From the NCBI RefSeq assembly GCF_001421885.1, contig NZ_LMLH01000001.1:187151-251150 (forward strand): DNA of 64,000 nucleotides. The letters are read 5' to 3'. This DNA comes from Pseudomonas sp. Leaf48 (GTDB lineage: Bacteria > Pseudomonadota > Gammaproteobacteria > Pseudomonadales > Pseudomonadaceae). Position 1 is the first letter of the stretch. Each line of letters opens with the position of its first letter. Of the stretch, positions 19,800-28,172 are shown in pieces. The position numbers were made by a program, and so were the translations under genes. The notes beneath the pieces were generated by a model. That model was not told where the DNA came from. It searched no databases and saw only the letters and a list, made by a program, of their open reading frames with translations.

Positions 19800-20477
19800 T
19801 CAATCGTCGAAATCTTCCCAGCCGCCCATTTGTTTCCAGCGATTGACGATGCCGCAGAACAGCTCGGCCGTCTTCTCGGTGTCGTAGCGCGCCGAGTGCG
19901 CCTCCCGACCGTCGAAGTCGATATCCGCTGCCTGGCAGGCCTTGGCCAGCACGGTTTGACCGTAGGCCAGACCGGCGAGGGTCGCGGTGTCGAAGCTGGA
20001 GAACGGATGAAACGGGTTGCGTTTCATGTCCAGCCGCGCAACGGCGGCGTTCAGGAAGCCCAGATCGAAGCTGCTGTTGTGCCCGACCAGGATCGCCCGT
20101 TTGCAGCCGTTGGCTTTCAGCGCTTTACGCACGCCACGGAAGATATCGTTCAGGGCCGACTCTTCACTTACGGCCATGCGCAGTGGGTGGTCGAGTTTGA
20201 TCCCGGTGAACTCCAGGGCTGCCGCTTCGATGTTCGCGCCTTCGAAGGGCTCGACACGGAAGAAGTAGGTGTGATCAGGGTATACGAAGCCCTTTTCATC
20301 CATCGCGATGGTGGTCGCGGCGATTTCCAGCAGGGCGTCGGTGGCCGAGTTGAAACCACCGGTTTCTACGTCGACGACAACTGGCAGGTAGCCACGAAAC
20401 CGTGCGGCCATCGGGTGACGGGAACCGCCGCCACCGCCTTGACCTTCCTGTTCGTCGTCGAAATGGTCTTCACTCAC
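19800..20477 (-). CDS. rnt: ribonuclease T
   Basis: RNase T is a DEDDh 3'-5' exoribonuclease that finishes the 3' ends of tRNA, 5S and 23S rRNA. The 225-residue product has DVETGG (Asp36, Glu38), HNSSFDLGF for the third acidic residue, and HSARYD supplying the catalytic His and last Asp. An acidic, Gly-rich N-terminal leader of about 25 residues is typical of Pseudomonas versions. The ATG overlaps the pyrC stop by 4 nt, so rnt is translationally coupled to pyrC. Confidence 0.95.
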   Translation of the reverse strand: MSEDHFDDEQEGQGGGGGSRHPMAARFRGYLPVVVDVETGGFNSATDALLEIAATTIAMDEKGFVYPDHTYFFRVEPFEGANIEAAALEFTGIKLDHPLRMAVSEESALNDIFRGVRKALKANGCKRAILVGHNSSFDLGFLNAAVARLDMKRNPFHPFSSFDTATLAGLAYGQTVLAKACQAADIDFDGREAHSARYDTEKTAELFCGIVNRWKQMGGWEDFDD

Positions 20478-21520
20478 GCGTGTTCCTCCAGCAGGCGCCA
20501 GCGCAGTTTTTCACCGGCGCGCAGCGGGATAACGGTCAGCTCGCCAAACGGCAGGCTGGTAGGGGCGGTCCATTCTTCACGGACCAGGGTGATGCGATCG
20601 GTGTTGGCCGGCAGGCCATAGAAGCGCGGGCCGTTGAGGCTGGCGAAGGCTTCGAGCTTGTCCAGTGCATTGCGCTGTTCAAAGGCTTCGGCATACATCT
20701 CGATCGCCGCATAGGCGGTGTAGCAGCCGGCACATCCGCAAGCGGCTTCCTTGGCATGCTGGGCGTGGGGCGCCGAGTCGGTGCCGAGGAAGAACTTCTC
20801 GCTGCCGCTGGTGGCGGCGTCGAGCAGGGCTTCCTGGTGGGTATTGCGCTTGAGGATCGGCAGGCAATAGAAGTGCGGCCGAATCCCGCCCACCAGCATG
20901 TGGTTGCGGTTGTACAGCAGGTGATGAGCGGTGATGGTCGCGCCGACGTTGGTCGAAGCCGAATTGACGAACTGCACGGCGTCAGCGGTGGTGATGTGTT
21001 CGAACACCACTTTGAGCGTCGGGAAACGCTCGACCACACGGCGCATGTGCTCATCAATGAAGATTTTTTCGCGGTCGAACACGTCGACATCGCCACGGGT
21101 GACTTCACCGTGGATCAAAAGCGGCATTCCAACTTCGGCCATGGCTTCCAGCGCAGGGAAGATCTTGTCGATGCTGGTAACGCCAGAGTCCGAGTTGGTG
21201 GTCGCGCCGGCCGGGTACAGTTTGGCGGCATGCACGAATCCGCTGGCCTTGGCCTCGCGAATTTCTTCTGGCTGGGTGCGATCGGTCAGATAAAGGACCA
21301 TCAAGGGTTCGAACGGGCTGCCGGCCGGACGGGCAGCGAGAATCCGCTGGCGATAGCCGTCGGCTTCGGCCGCATTGCGCACCGGTGGTACCAGGTTGGG
21401 CATGATGATGGCGCGACCAAAGGTGCGCGCGACATCCGCGACGGTATTGGTCAACACGGCACCATCGCGAAGATGAATATGCCAGTCGTCGGGACGCAGC
21501 AGGGTCAGGCGGTCGGACAT
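20474..21520 (-). CDS. pyrC: dihydroorotase (type II)
   Basis: PyrC cyclises carbamoyl-aspartate to dihydroorotate in pyrimidine synthesis. The 348-residue class II enzyme begins with the zinc motif [10 protein letters not shown] (His14, His16) and contains NLVPPV, the carbamylated-Lys region around [22 protein letters not shown] and GTDSAPH for the catalytic Asp. It is upstream of rnt with a 4-nt overlap, a conserved pairing in pseudomonads. Confidence 0.96.
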   Translation of the reverse strand: MSDRLTLLRPDDWHIHLRDGAVLTNTVADVARTFGRAIIMPNLVPPVRNAAEADGYRQRILAARPAGSPFEPLMVLYLTDRTQPEEIREAKASGFVHAAKLYPAGATTNSDSGVTSIDKIFPALEAMAEVGMPLLIHGEVTRGDVDVFDREKIFIDEHMRRVVERFPTLKVVFEHITTADAVQFVNSASTNVGATITAHHLLYNRNHMLVGGIRPHFYCLPILKRNTHQEALLDAATSGSEKFFLGTDSAPHAQHAKEAACGCAGCYTAYAAIEMYAEAFEQRNALDKLEAFASLNGPRFYGLPANTDRITLVREEWTAPTSLPFGELTVIPLRAGEKLRWRLLEEHA

Positions 21521-21587
21521 GAGGGGATTCCAGGCGGGTCAAACTCAGGGGAATGCTACCGGAAAAGACTCTTGCAGGCACTCGCTA

Positions 21588-21614
21588 TCAAGTTTTGTGG
21601 CAAGCGTCCGATAT
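21588..21614 (+). promoter_or_regulatory. sigma-28 (FliA) promoter for motY
   Basis: TCAAGTTT at 21588-21595, exactly 11 nt, then TCCGATAT at 21607-21614 matches the flagellar sigma-28 consensus TAAAGTTT-N11-GCCGATAA at 13 of 16 positions. It lies 57 nt before the motY start, and motY is a known FliA-class flagellar gene. Confidence 0.72.
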
Positions 21615-21670
21615 CCAACAGGTATGCCGTAATGTCGGTCTTTCAGTAGTAGAAGCCAGTGGAGCCTGCC

Positions 21671-22579
21671 GTGCGCCAGCGTTATTTTGCCTTGCTCAGT
21701 GTGTTTGCCAGCCTTCCCGCGATGGCGCTGACTTTCCAGACACCTCTGGAAAGCATTGAGTGGCGGGTCGAAGGGGACAAGTTCGAATGCCGCCTGGCTC
21801 AGCCGGTCGCCGATTTCGGGGCGGGCGAGTTCGTGCGTCGCGCCGGCGAGCAGGCGACATTTCGTCTGAAAGCCTACAACCCGATGATCGGCGGCGGTTC
21901 AGCGACTTTGCTGGCAGCAGCTGCGCCATGGCAGCCGGGGCGTGGCGATATCAATCTGGGTACGGTGAGAGTTGGCAGCGGCGATGTGCTGTTCAACAGC
22001 TCGCAGACTCAGGCCGGGCGTCTGATCAGCGGCCTGATCGACGGCCGCAGTCCGGTGGTCCGGCACACTTCGGGTGATGGTCGGGTGTCGGAAGTCCGCC
22101 TGTTGCCGGTCAGGTTCACCAAGGCCTTTGCTGATTACCAAGGCTGTGTGGCCAAGCTGTTGCCTCAGAATTTCGAACAGGTGAAGCGATCCGCTGTGGG
22201 CTTTCCCGGTGGCGGGATTGAACTGGATGCCGCAGCGAAAGGCAGACTGCAGGTGATGGTGGAGTACATGAAGGCCGATCCGACGGTCAATCACATCGAG
22301 CTCGACGGCCATTCCGATAACGGCGGCAACCGCCTGACCAATCGTGACCTGTCACGGCGTCGGGCCCTGGCGGTCATGGACTTCTTCAAGGCCAACGGCA
22401 TCCAGGAGTCGCAGATTACCTTGCGTTTTCATGGCGAGCGCTATCCATTGGCTCCGAACAACAGCAATGCCCACAGGGCGCAGAATCGCCGGGTCAATGT
22501 GCACCTTGCGCGGGTAGCCCCGATTGAAAAACCGGCCCCGGAAATCACCGCCTCGGCGACCACCGCTTCAGCGTCTTGA
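21671..22579 (+). CDS. motY: flagellar protein MotY, OmpA-like T-ring component
   Basis: MotY forms part of the periplasmic T ring that holds stator units around the polar flagellar basal body. The 302-residue product has a signal peptide (RQRYFALLSVFASLPAMA), an N-terminal MotY domain (about 20-160) and a C-terminal OmpA-like peptidoglycan-binding domain (about 175-280) containing IELDGHSDN and NRDLSRRRA. A GTG start at 21671 is chosen because GGAG stands 6 nt before it and the signal peptide begins there; another GTG at 21659 is possible. It is far from other flagellar genes but has its own FliA-type promoter. Confidence 0.88.
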   Translation: MRQRYFALLSVFASLPAMALTFQTPLESIEWRVEGDKFECRLAQPVADFGAGEFVRRAGEQATFRLKAYNPMIGGGSATLLAAAAPWQPGRGDINLGTVRVGSGDVLFNSSQTQAGRLISGLIDGRSPVVRHTSGDGRVSEVRLLPVRFTKAFADYQGCVAKLLPQNFEQVKRSAVGFPGGGIELDAAAKGRLQVMVEYMKADPTVNHIELDGHSDNGGNRLTNRDLSRRRALAVMDFFKANGIQESQITLRFHGERYPLAPNNSNAHRAQNRRVNVHLARVAPIEKPAPEITASATTASAS

Positions 22580-22590
22580 TGCTGTTTTTT

Positions 22591-22648
22591 CGTCGCCAGC
22601 TCGACATAATCTGTCGCTTCGTCGTCATAAGCTGTCGCGCCACTGTAA
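22591..22648 (+). promoter_or_regulatory. triple tandem ArgR box upstream of argG
   Basis: CGTCGC at 22591, TGTCGC at 22612 and TGTCGC at 22633 repeat at an exact 21-nt period. The third unit has the full TGTCGC-N8-AA form; the first two have CA at the AA position and a shared ATAA just after. It ends 59 nt before argG and matches the direct-repeat architecture of Pseudomonas ArgR sites. Confidence 0.75.
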
Positions 22649-22707
22649 ATTATTCTGCATGAGCGGTAGACTGCCCGGCTTTCCGTAGAACCCCGTGGAG
22701 TGATGGC

Positions 22708-23925
22708 ATGGCGGACGTAAACAAGGTCGTTCTGGCGTATTCCGGCGGCCTGGACACTTCGGTGATCCTCAAGTGGCTGCAGGATACTTATAACTGTGAA
22801 GTGGTGACTTTCACCGCTGACCTGGGTCAGGGCGAAGAGGTCGAACCTGCACGCGCCAAGGCTCAGGCCATGGGCGTCAAAGAGATCTACATCGACGACT
22901 TGCGCGAAGAGTTCGTGCGCGATTTCGTTTTCCCGATGTTCCGCGCCAACACCGTTTACGAAGGCGAGTACCTGCTGGGTACTTCCATCGCTCGTCCGTT
23001 GATCGCCAAGCGCCTGATCGAAATCGCCAACGAAACCGGCGCTGACGCCATTTCCCATGGCGCCACGGGCAAAGGTAACGATCAGGTTCGCTTCGAACTT
23101 GGCGCCTATGCCCTCAAGCCTGGTGTAAAGGTTATCGCCCCTTGGCGTGAGTGGGACCTGCTGTCCCGCGAGAAGCTGATGGACTATGCCGAGAAGCACG
23201 CGATCCCGATCGAGCGTCACGGCAAGAAAAAATCCCCGTACTCGATGGATGCCAACCTGCTGCACATCTCCTATGAAGGCGGCGTGCTGGAAGACACCTG
23301 GACCGAGCACGAAGAAGACATGTGGCGCTGGACCGTTTCCCCGGAAAACGCACCAGACAAGCCGCAGTACCTGGAACTGACCTACTGCAACGGCGACATC
23401 GTTGCGCTGGACGGCGTCGAGATGACTCCGGCTACCGTGCTGGCAACGCTGAACCGTATCGGTGGCGAACATGGTATCGGCCGCCTCGACATCGTCGAGA
23501 ACCGTTACGTTGGCATGAAGTCCCGGGGCTGCTACGAAACTCCAGGCGGCACTATCATGCTGCGTGCCCACCGTGCGATCGAGTCCATCACCCTGGACCG
23601 TGAAGTGGCTCACCTCAAAGATGAGCTGATGCCAAAGTACGCCAGCCTGATCTACACCGGTTACTGGTGGAGCCCTGAGCGTCTGATGTTGCAACAGATG
23701 ATCGATGCCTCCCAGGCCCACGTGAACGGCGTTGTGCGCCTGAAGCTATACAAGGGCAATGTGATCGTTACAGGTCGCAAATCTGATGAGTCGTTGTTCG
23801 ACGCCAACATCGCGACCTTCGAGGAAGACGGCGGTGCCTACAACCAGGCGGACGCTGCGGGCTTCATCAAGCTCAACGCCCTGCGCATGCGCATTGCTGC
23901 AAACAAAGGCCGCAAGCTGTTCTGA
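22708..23925 (+). CDS. argG: argininosuccinate synthase
   Basis: ArgG joins citrulline and aspartate with ATP to form argininosuccinate, the step after ArgF. The 405-residue type I enzyme has the N-type ATP-pyrophosphatase loop [10 protein letters not shown] (residues 10-19). Further family segments are [14 protein letters not shown], the [18 protein letters not shown] stretch and the C-terminal tetramerisation helix. GGAG precedes the ATG by about 10 nt. It is monocistronic, preceded by three ArgR repeats and followed by a strong hairpin. Confidence 0.97.
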   Translation: MADVNKVVLAYSGGLDTSVILKWLQDTYNCEVVTFTADLGQGEEVEPARAKAQAMGVKEIYIDDLREEFVRDFVFPMFRANTVYEGEYLLGTSIARPLIAKRLIEIANETGADAISHGATGKGNDQVRFELGAYALKPGVKVIAPWREWDLLSREKLMDYAEKHAIPIERHGKKKSPYSMDANLLHISYEGGVLEDTWTEHEEDMWRWTVSPENAPDKPQYLELTYCNGDIVALDGVEMTPATVLATLNRIGGEHGIGRLDIVENRYVGMKSRGCYETPGGTIMLRAHRAIESITLDREVAHLKDELMPKYASLIYTGYWWSPERLMLQQMIDASQAHVNGVVRLKLYKGNVIVTGRKSDESLFDANIATFEEDGGAYNQADAAGFIKLNALRMRIAANKGRKLF

Positions 23926-23948
23926 GACCTTTGAAGTCGTGATGGAGT

Positions 23949-23973
23949 GTGTGGCCTCGTTGCGAGGCCACAC
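23949..23973 (+). terminator. hairpin after argG
   Basis: GTGTGGCCTCG-TTG-CGAGGCCACAC is a perfect 11-bp stem 23 nt past the argG stop. It has no T-run, so it is either a transcript-stabilising hairpin or an imperfect terminator. Confidence 0.6.
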
Positions 23974-24088
23974 ATCCGAAATGGGGGCTCTGTGTCTGCC
24001 ATTGCGATCCTGTTCCTGCCTGCTCGCCCTTTCAGGCTTTCGCACTTTTATTGGTCTTCAACCGCCATGGTTGTCGTGTGCCTATCCT

Positions 24089-24769
24089 TCAGCCTGGGTC
24101 GATAACTGCCAGTCGTTGTGAGTACAAGTTGTACACGACGGGGTAGGTGGTGTTGCCTCTGGTTTTCTGTTTCAGGTGTTTAAGAACACTCGCCTTCAGT
24201 AAATTCTCCGATTCGGTACATGTGATAAACATGATCACCTGCGCCGCTTTATCCTGTGGCACCCGGATGCTCTCCAGTAATTCGCTGACCTCAGCTTTTT
24301 TGCTGGTTCCGCGAACGTCAACTATGTGCAGCTCTTTCGCTTCTTCCGGCAACTGGATGTGGTTCGGGGCGCAATGGGTTGCCTCCAGGGTGATCTCCAC
24401 AGGCGGGCCTTGGGCATTGCAGGGCGATGTGACCGAAGTCGCTCCATTCATCGAGGTGCTCGAGAGCGATTCTCCAAACTGTCGCTTGGCGACGTTGTTC
24501 TCCGAGTCCACGGCGTGGTCCGTTGCCTTGACGAAGTGTTTTTCATCGTCAAAGTCCGAGGGGGCATACAGTGAGCGGTAGTTAAAGTTTAGTGTGGCAA
24601 AGAAAAGCAAGAGCAGGTAAAACGGAAAACTGATCAGGAACCAGACATACAGATCTCTTTCGTCGTCGTCGAGAAAAGGCAGGGTAACGGCTGCTGAAGT
24701 TTCGGAAAGTGTCGCAAACATCGCAATAAGGGTCATTGGGTTGGTGATTTTTTTTTGAAATTTTTTCAT
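24089..24769 (-). CDS. hypothetical two-span membrane protein
   Basis: I do not recognise this 226-residue protein. Residues 1-9 are basic (MKKFQKKIT), one hydrophobic stretch lies at about 12-31 and a strong span at about 42-62 (FLISFPFYLLLLFFATLNF). The remaining 160 residues are polar, with a low-complexity Ser/Asn/Thr linker (about 95-125) and a C-terminal alpha/beta-looking region with HIVDVRG and AAQVIMFITCTE. Base composition is less GC-rich than in neighbouring genes, suggesting a lineage-specific or acquired gene. It stands alone between argG and the response regulator gene; a roughly 550-nt AT-rich leader separates it from the latter. Confidence 0.65.
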   Translation of the reverse strand: MKKFQKKITNPMTLIAMFATLSETSAAVTLPFLDDDERDLYVWFLISFPFYLLLLFFATLNFNYRSLYAPSDFDDEKHFVKATDHAVDSENNVAKRQFGESLSSTSMNGATSVTSPCNAQGPPVEITLEATHCAPNHIQLPEEAKELHIVDVRGTSKKAEVSELLESIRVPQDKAAQVIMFITCTESENLLKASVLKHLKQKTRGNTTYPVVYNLYSQRLAVIDPG

Positions 24770-25317
24770 GTTTGTTTGCTCTCTGAAGTTTGGGTCACCT
24801 TGAGTTTATAATAAGGCTCGGTGTGGAGGGGCGTTTGCGAAAGTAATTGCGTTAGTAATTATGTGATTTGCCAGTGGGTGCCGGTATTGCGTATGCAGTG
24901 CTTTTGTTGTCTGTCTTTTCTGTCTGATGTGCCATTGTCGTGAGTATTGATAAGTTACTTGCTTTTAAGCGTGATCGCGCAAGTGAGAGTGATTACTCTG
25001 ATGTGAGTATTGATTGTGGTAGTGTTCGTTGGTTTTCAGTATTTTGGAGGAAGCTAATATCCATACAAGGTTTATGAGTCTGGCTATCGAGAATTTTGGG
25101 TGTAAATAGATACAAAAAATTTTCATGAAACGGTCGATGTTCAAGGAAATCCAGTTCTCAGCAGGGGTCGCTTGACGGTTTTTTGTAAGATAAATCCGTA
25201 ATGTTTGTAGGGAACGTCTCTCGCTGCGACTGGCCGGGAGGTGCGGCATGCCATGGGTGAAACGACTAGGCTATTGTGCTGGCTCTCAAAATTCGAACAG
25301 CGAAATTGGACTTGCCC
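24770..25317. other. AT-rich divergent intergenic region
   Basis: This 548-nt stretch separates the divergent membrane-protein and response-regulator genes and is clearly less GC-rich than the rest of the window. Short open frames occur but have weak ribosome sites and no family features. A tiny frame at 25075 (MSLAIENFGCK) could be a leader peptide but is unsupported. Promoters for both flanking genes should lie here; I cannot place them with confidence. Confidence 0.4.
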
Positions 25318-25944
25318 ATGAATAAAGTGCTGATCGTGGATGATCACCCCGTCATTCGTCTTGCGGTGCGTATGCTGATGGAGCGTCATGGCTACGAAGT
25401 CATTGGAGAAACGGATAATGGAGTGGATGCTTTACAACTGGCTCGCGAACTTTTGCCGGATATTGTGATATTAGATATCGGCATTCCCAAACTCGATGGT
25501 CTGGAAGTCATCGCGCGACTATCATCTACCGCAATGCCGATAAAAGTGTTGATATTGACTTCCCAGGCACCGGGGCATTTTTCCATGCGCTGCATGCAGT
25601 CGGGGGCTGCCGGCTATGTTTGCAAGCAACAGGATCTGACCGAGTTGCTCAGCGCCATAAAAGCAGTCCTGTCAGGCTACAGTTACTTTCCGAATCAAGC
25701 CTTGCATACCGTGCGCTGCAGTCTGGGAAACGCCAGCGAAGCGGATATGGTGGATCGTTTGTCGGGGCGGGAAATGATGGTCTTGCAGCAATTGGCCAGA
25801 GGCAAGACCAATAAAGAAATTGCCGATGGGATGTTCCTCAGCAATAAGACCGTCAGTACCTACAAAACGCGCCTGTTGTTGAAGCTGAACGCGCGTTCCC
25901 TGGTCGATCTGATTGAACTGGCACAGCGCAACGGCCTGGTGTGA
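25318..25944 (+). CDS. orphan NarL/LuxR-family response regulator (EvgA/BvgA-like)
   Basis: The 208-residue regulator has an N-terminal receiver domain with the acidic pair Asp8/Asp9, phospho-acceptor Asp53 in ILDIGIP, Thr81 and Lys103. A C-terminal LuxR helix-turn-helix follows (about residues 147-200; LSGREMMVLQQLARGKTNKEIA). The ATG at 25318 gives the canonical MNKVLIVDDHP opening; an earlier in-frame codon adds 14 residues. No sensor kinase gene is nearby, so phosphorylation must come from elsewhere. It resembles BvgA/EvgA-type regulators that work with hybrid kinases. Targets are unknown; the divergent membrane protein is a candidate by position only. Confidence 0.9.
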   Translation: MNKVLIVDDHPVIRLAVRMLMERHGYEVIGETDNGVDALQLARELLPDIVILDIGIPKLDGLEVIARLSSTAMPIKVLILTSQAPGHFSMRCMQSGAAGYVCKQQDLTELLSAIKAVLSGYSYFPNQALHTVRCSLGNASEADMVDRLSGREMMVLQQLARGKTNKEIADGMFLSNKTVSTYKTRLLLKLNARSLVDLIELAQRNGLV

Positions 25945-26007
25945 CGACGTCGTGGTAAGGTCGGGAAGGGGGCTGCGGTCGATTTTATGGGGTGGGCATT
26001 AAGTAAA

Positions 26008-26030
26008 AAGCCTCCGTTGCGGGGAGGCTT
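26008..26030. terminator. terminator between response regulator and PA3496-family gene
   Basis: AAGCCTCC and GGAGGCTT form an 8-bp stem around GTTGCGG, with A-rich left and T-containing right flanks. It lies between convergent genes. Confidence 0.75.
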
Positions 26031-26037
26031 TCAAGTG

Positions 26038-26217
26038 TCATAAATCAAAATCGTAATCGGCCAATTGCTTTTGCAGTCGGCGCTCCTCCAGCAGATTGTC
26101 GATGGTGCGGCGTTTGTCCAGGTTCGTTTTCGCTACTTCAACCACCGGGTCGGTGTCATCGCTTTCAGTGGCGGCGAAGTCGTCCTCTACGTCCAAATGC
26201 TCTTTGCCAGTACTCAT
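26038..26217 (-). CDS. small PA3496-family protein (putative envelope integrity)
   Basis: This 59-residue protein is easily missed because of its length. It starts MSTGKEHLDVEDDFAATESD, is strongly acidic in its first 25 residues and basic and helical afterwards (DKRRTIDNLLEERRLQKQL). GGAG lies 7 nt before the ATG. It matches the family of P. aeruginosa PA3496, which sits beside nth as here. That family has been named a putative envelope integrity protein, but the mechanism is unknown. There is no signal peptide or membrane span in this sequence. Confidence 0.85.
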   Translation of the reverse strand: MSTGKEHLDVEDDFAATESDDTDPVVEVAKTNLDKRRTIDNLLEERRLQKQLADYDFDL

Positions 26218-26322
26218 TTAGTTACTCCAGGCTAAGAAGGCCTTTGGCGCTCCTTATATCGACAATCTCCCGGCGGGTAAAAAAGTTTTTTTCAATCGGC
26301 AATCACCAATCGCAATAGAGCC

Positions 26323-26961
26323 TCAATCGTCGGAGGTTTTGTGCTTGTATTCGCACAGGTCTTCGATCCGACAACTGCCGCAGCGGGGCTTGCGCGCCAG
26401 ACACACGTAGCGCCCATGAAGGATCAGCCAGTGATGGGAATCGAGCAGGTAATCTCTGGGTACGAATTTCATCAGTTTTTTCTCGACCTCGACCACATTT
26501 TTTCCGGGGGCGATGCCAGTGCGGTTGCTGACACGAAAGATATGGGTGTCCACAGCCATGGTCAGTTGACGGAAAGCAGTATTGAGCACCACGTTGGCGG
26601 TTTTACGCCCGACCCCGGGTAGTGCTTCGAGCTCTTCGCGGGTTTGCGGTACTTCACCGGCATGGCGCTCCACCAGCAAACGGCAGGTCTCGATCACGTT
26701 TTTCGCTTTGCTGTTGTACAGGCCGATAGTCTTGATGTACTCCGACAGGCCCTCTACCCCCAGGGCGTAAATGGCTGCCGGGGTATTGGCGACCGGGAAC
26801 AGTTTTGCGGTGGCCTTGTTGACGCCGACATCAGTCGACTGAGCGGACAGGATCACGGCAATCAGCAATTCGAAGGGCGAGGAATAGGCCAGTTCGGTCT
26901 TCGGTTCCGGGTTGTCTTCATGCAGCCTGCGGAAAATTTCCAGACGTTTTGCGGCATTCAT
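26323..26961 (-). CDS. nth: endonuclease III
   Basis: Nth is a DNA glycosylase/AP lyase that removes oxidised pyrimidines in base-excision repair. The 212-residue protein has the helix-hairpin-helix LPGVGRKTANVV with catalytic Lys120, catalytic Asp138 in VDTHIFRV, and the [4Fe-4S] motif C-x6-C-x2-C-x5-C at Cys187, 194, 197 and 203. Numbering matches the E. coli enzyme. It lies just downstream of the rnf-like genes on the same strand (26-nt gap to rnfE), as in other gammaproteobacteria. Confidence 0.97.
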   Translation of the reverse strand: MNAAKRLEIFRRLHEDNPEPKTELAYSSPFELLIAVILSAQSTDVGVNKATAKLFPVANTPAAIYALGVEGLSEYIKTIGLYNSKAKNVIETCRLLVERHAGEVPQTREELEALPGVGRKTANVVLNTAFRQLTMAVDTHIFRVSNRTGIAPGKNVVEVEKKLMKFVPRDYLLDSHHWLILHGRYVCLARKPRCGSCRIEDLCEYKHKTSDD

Positions 26962-26986
26962 TTGCAGTGGGTTTCCTCGAAAACGG

Positions 26987-27568
26987 TCAGTGTGAAGGGG
27001 CGGGGCGCAAGGCTTGCCAACCGGCGATCAGCAGACCCAGCAGAATGAATCCGCCGGGTGCCAGCGTGGCCAGGCGCAGGCCGCCGTCGGCTGATAGCAC
27101 CCAGGCCTGCCAACCCGGCTGTGCGCCTGGCAGCCATGACAGATGGTTACCGAGTGTTGCGTTGCCGATGAGTTCGCGCAGCAGGCCAAGGCCGATCATC
27201 AACGTGCCAAACAGAATGTACAGGCGCAGACGCTCGGGCCAGGTGGTTTGAAAGTGCCCGGTGTCTTGCAGCACGACGCACTGCAAGGCGATCAATGCAC
27301 CATAGAGCCCCAGGTGCTGTTGCCATTGCAGTGCCCAGGCCTGCGCTGCGATCTCTACGCAGCTGCAGAGCGTGGCCGCCAACAGGATGCTGGCCGGCAG
27401 ATGCGCGGTCGAGACCAGCCGGGGCCGTAAAACGCCGATTCCCAGCCCAAAGAGATTGACCACAACGATGAACATTAGCCACAGCCCAAACGCGGCTACC
27501 AACGAATCGGTGGCGCCGATCAGCGGCACCAGCATCAAGGTGTTCAGCAGGGTCTCTGGTCTATTCAT
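26987..27568 (-). CDS. rnfE: RnfE-like membrane subunit (Rnf-Nqr domain), partly degenerate
   Basis: The 193-residue, six-span membrane protein belongs to the RnfA/RnfE/NqrD/NqrE family. In canonical RnfE two cysteines help bind the intramembrane [2Fe-2S] cluster. Here the first (LLGLCPLL in E. coli RsxE, from memory) is Val14 in LMLVPLIG, while the second appears to be kept as Cys97 in ALQCVVLQ. LGLGLLRELIGN-type sequence further on supports the family. The start at 27568 (MNRPET) overlaps rnfG by 8 nt. It is the last subunit gene before nth. Confidence 0.85.
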   Translation of the reverse strand: MNRPETLLNTLMLVPLIGATDSLVAAFGLWLMFIVVVNLFGLGIGVLRPRLVSTAHLPASILLAATLCSCVEIAAQAWALQWQQHLGLYGALIALQCVVLQDTGHFQTTWPERLRLYILFGTLMIGLGLLRELIGNATLGNHLSWLPGAQPGWQAWVLSADGGLRLATLAPGGFILLGLLIAGWQALRPAPSH

Positions 27569-28172
27569 GGGAAGAATCCCCGAGCAGTTGTTGCCGGTGT
27601 TCATCGAAGTAGCGCAAGGCGTCGTGAATGGCATTTATCACCGCTCTTGAGGTGATGGTCGCCCCGGCGATCTGATCAAATTGGCCCTGATCCTTTTTCA
27701 ACGCCCAGCCACTGTCGCCGGGCTCAGTTCGGGACTTGCCGGAAAAAACCTTGAGCCAGTCATTTGGCCAATCCGCAATCTTTGCCCCGAGCCCGGGCGT
27801 TTCCGCCTGTTTGAGGGTTTTGACCCCAAGCAACCTGCCGTTGCTATCGATGGCGATCAGCAGTTCGATGGTATTTTCATAGCCCGCAGTCTGGCTGCGC
27901 AGCAACACTGCATGGGGTTGCTCGGCCTTGCTCGCCAGATAACCTCCCAGCAACCTGCTATTGCCCAATGCCGGGTCATCGAGCTTGAGCGGGTGTTCCA
28001 GCGGCTGATTGTCATAGCTGTCTGGCGCCAGCAGGTCCAGCAGGTTGCGGCTGTCGATCAGGCGTTGCCCGGCCGCGATCCGCGGCGCGCTGCTGAATTG
28101 CACAAACCAGGTCGCGCCAAGGCCTGCGCCAGCCAATAGCAGCACAATCGCAACACTCGATGCGCGGCTCAT
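27561..28172 (-). CDS. rnfG: RnfG-like subunit, covalent FMN-binding
   Basis: The 203-residue protein has one N-terminal membrane span (about residues 6-24) and a periplasmic FMN-binding domain. The flavinylation motif AGATITS is intact at 169-175, after the family segments VKTLKQAETPGLGAKI. In homologues a threonine in this motif carries FMN attached by ApbE. The ATG at 28172 overlaps the rnfD stop by 4 nt; a longer open frame upstream belongs to rnfD in another phase. The intact motif suggests that this unusual complex still moves electrons. Confidence 0.9.
   Translation of the reverse strand: MSRASSVAIVLLLAGAGLGATWFVQFSSAPRIAAGQRLIDSRNLLDLLAPDSYDNQPLEHPLKLDDPALGNSRLLGGYLASKAEQPHAVLLRSQTAGYENTIELLIAIDSNGRLLGVKTLKQAETPGLGAKIADWPNDWLKVFSGKSRTEPGDSGWALKKDQGQFDQIAGATITSRAVINAIHDALRYFDEHRQQLLGDSSHE

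Noticed and set aside
20402..21649. 415-residue open frame antisense to pyrC
   Set aside because: Its translation has no family similarity and pyrC is complete with metal motifs.
24965..25249. 94-residue minus-strand frame in the AT-rich region
   Set aside because: No good ribosome site, no domain, and a composition not resembling a protein. It may be chance.
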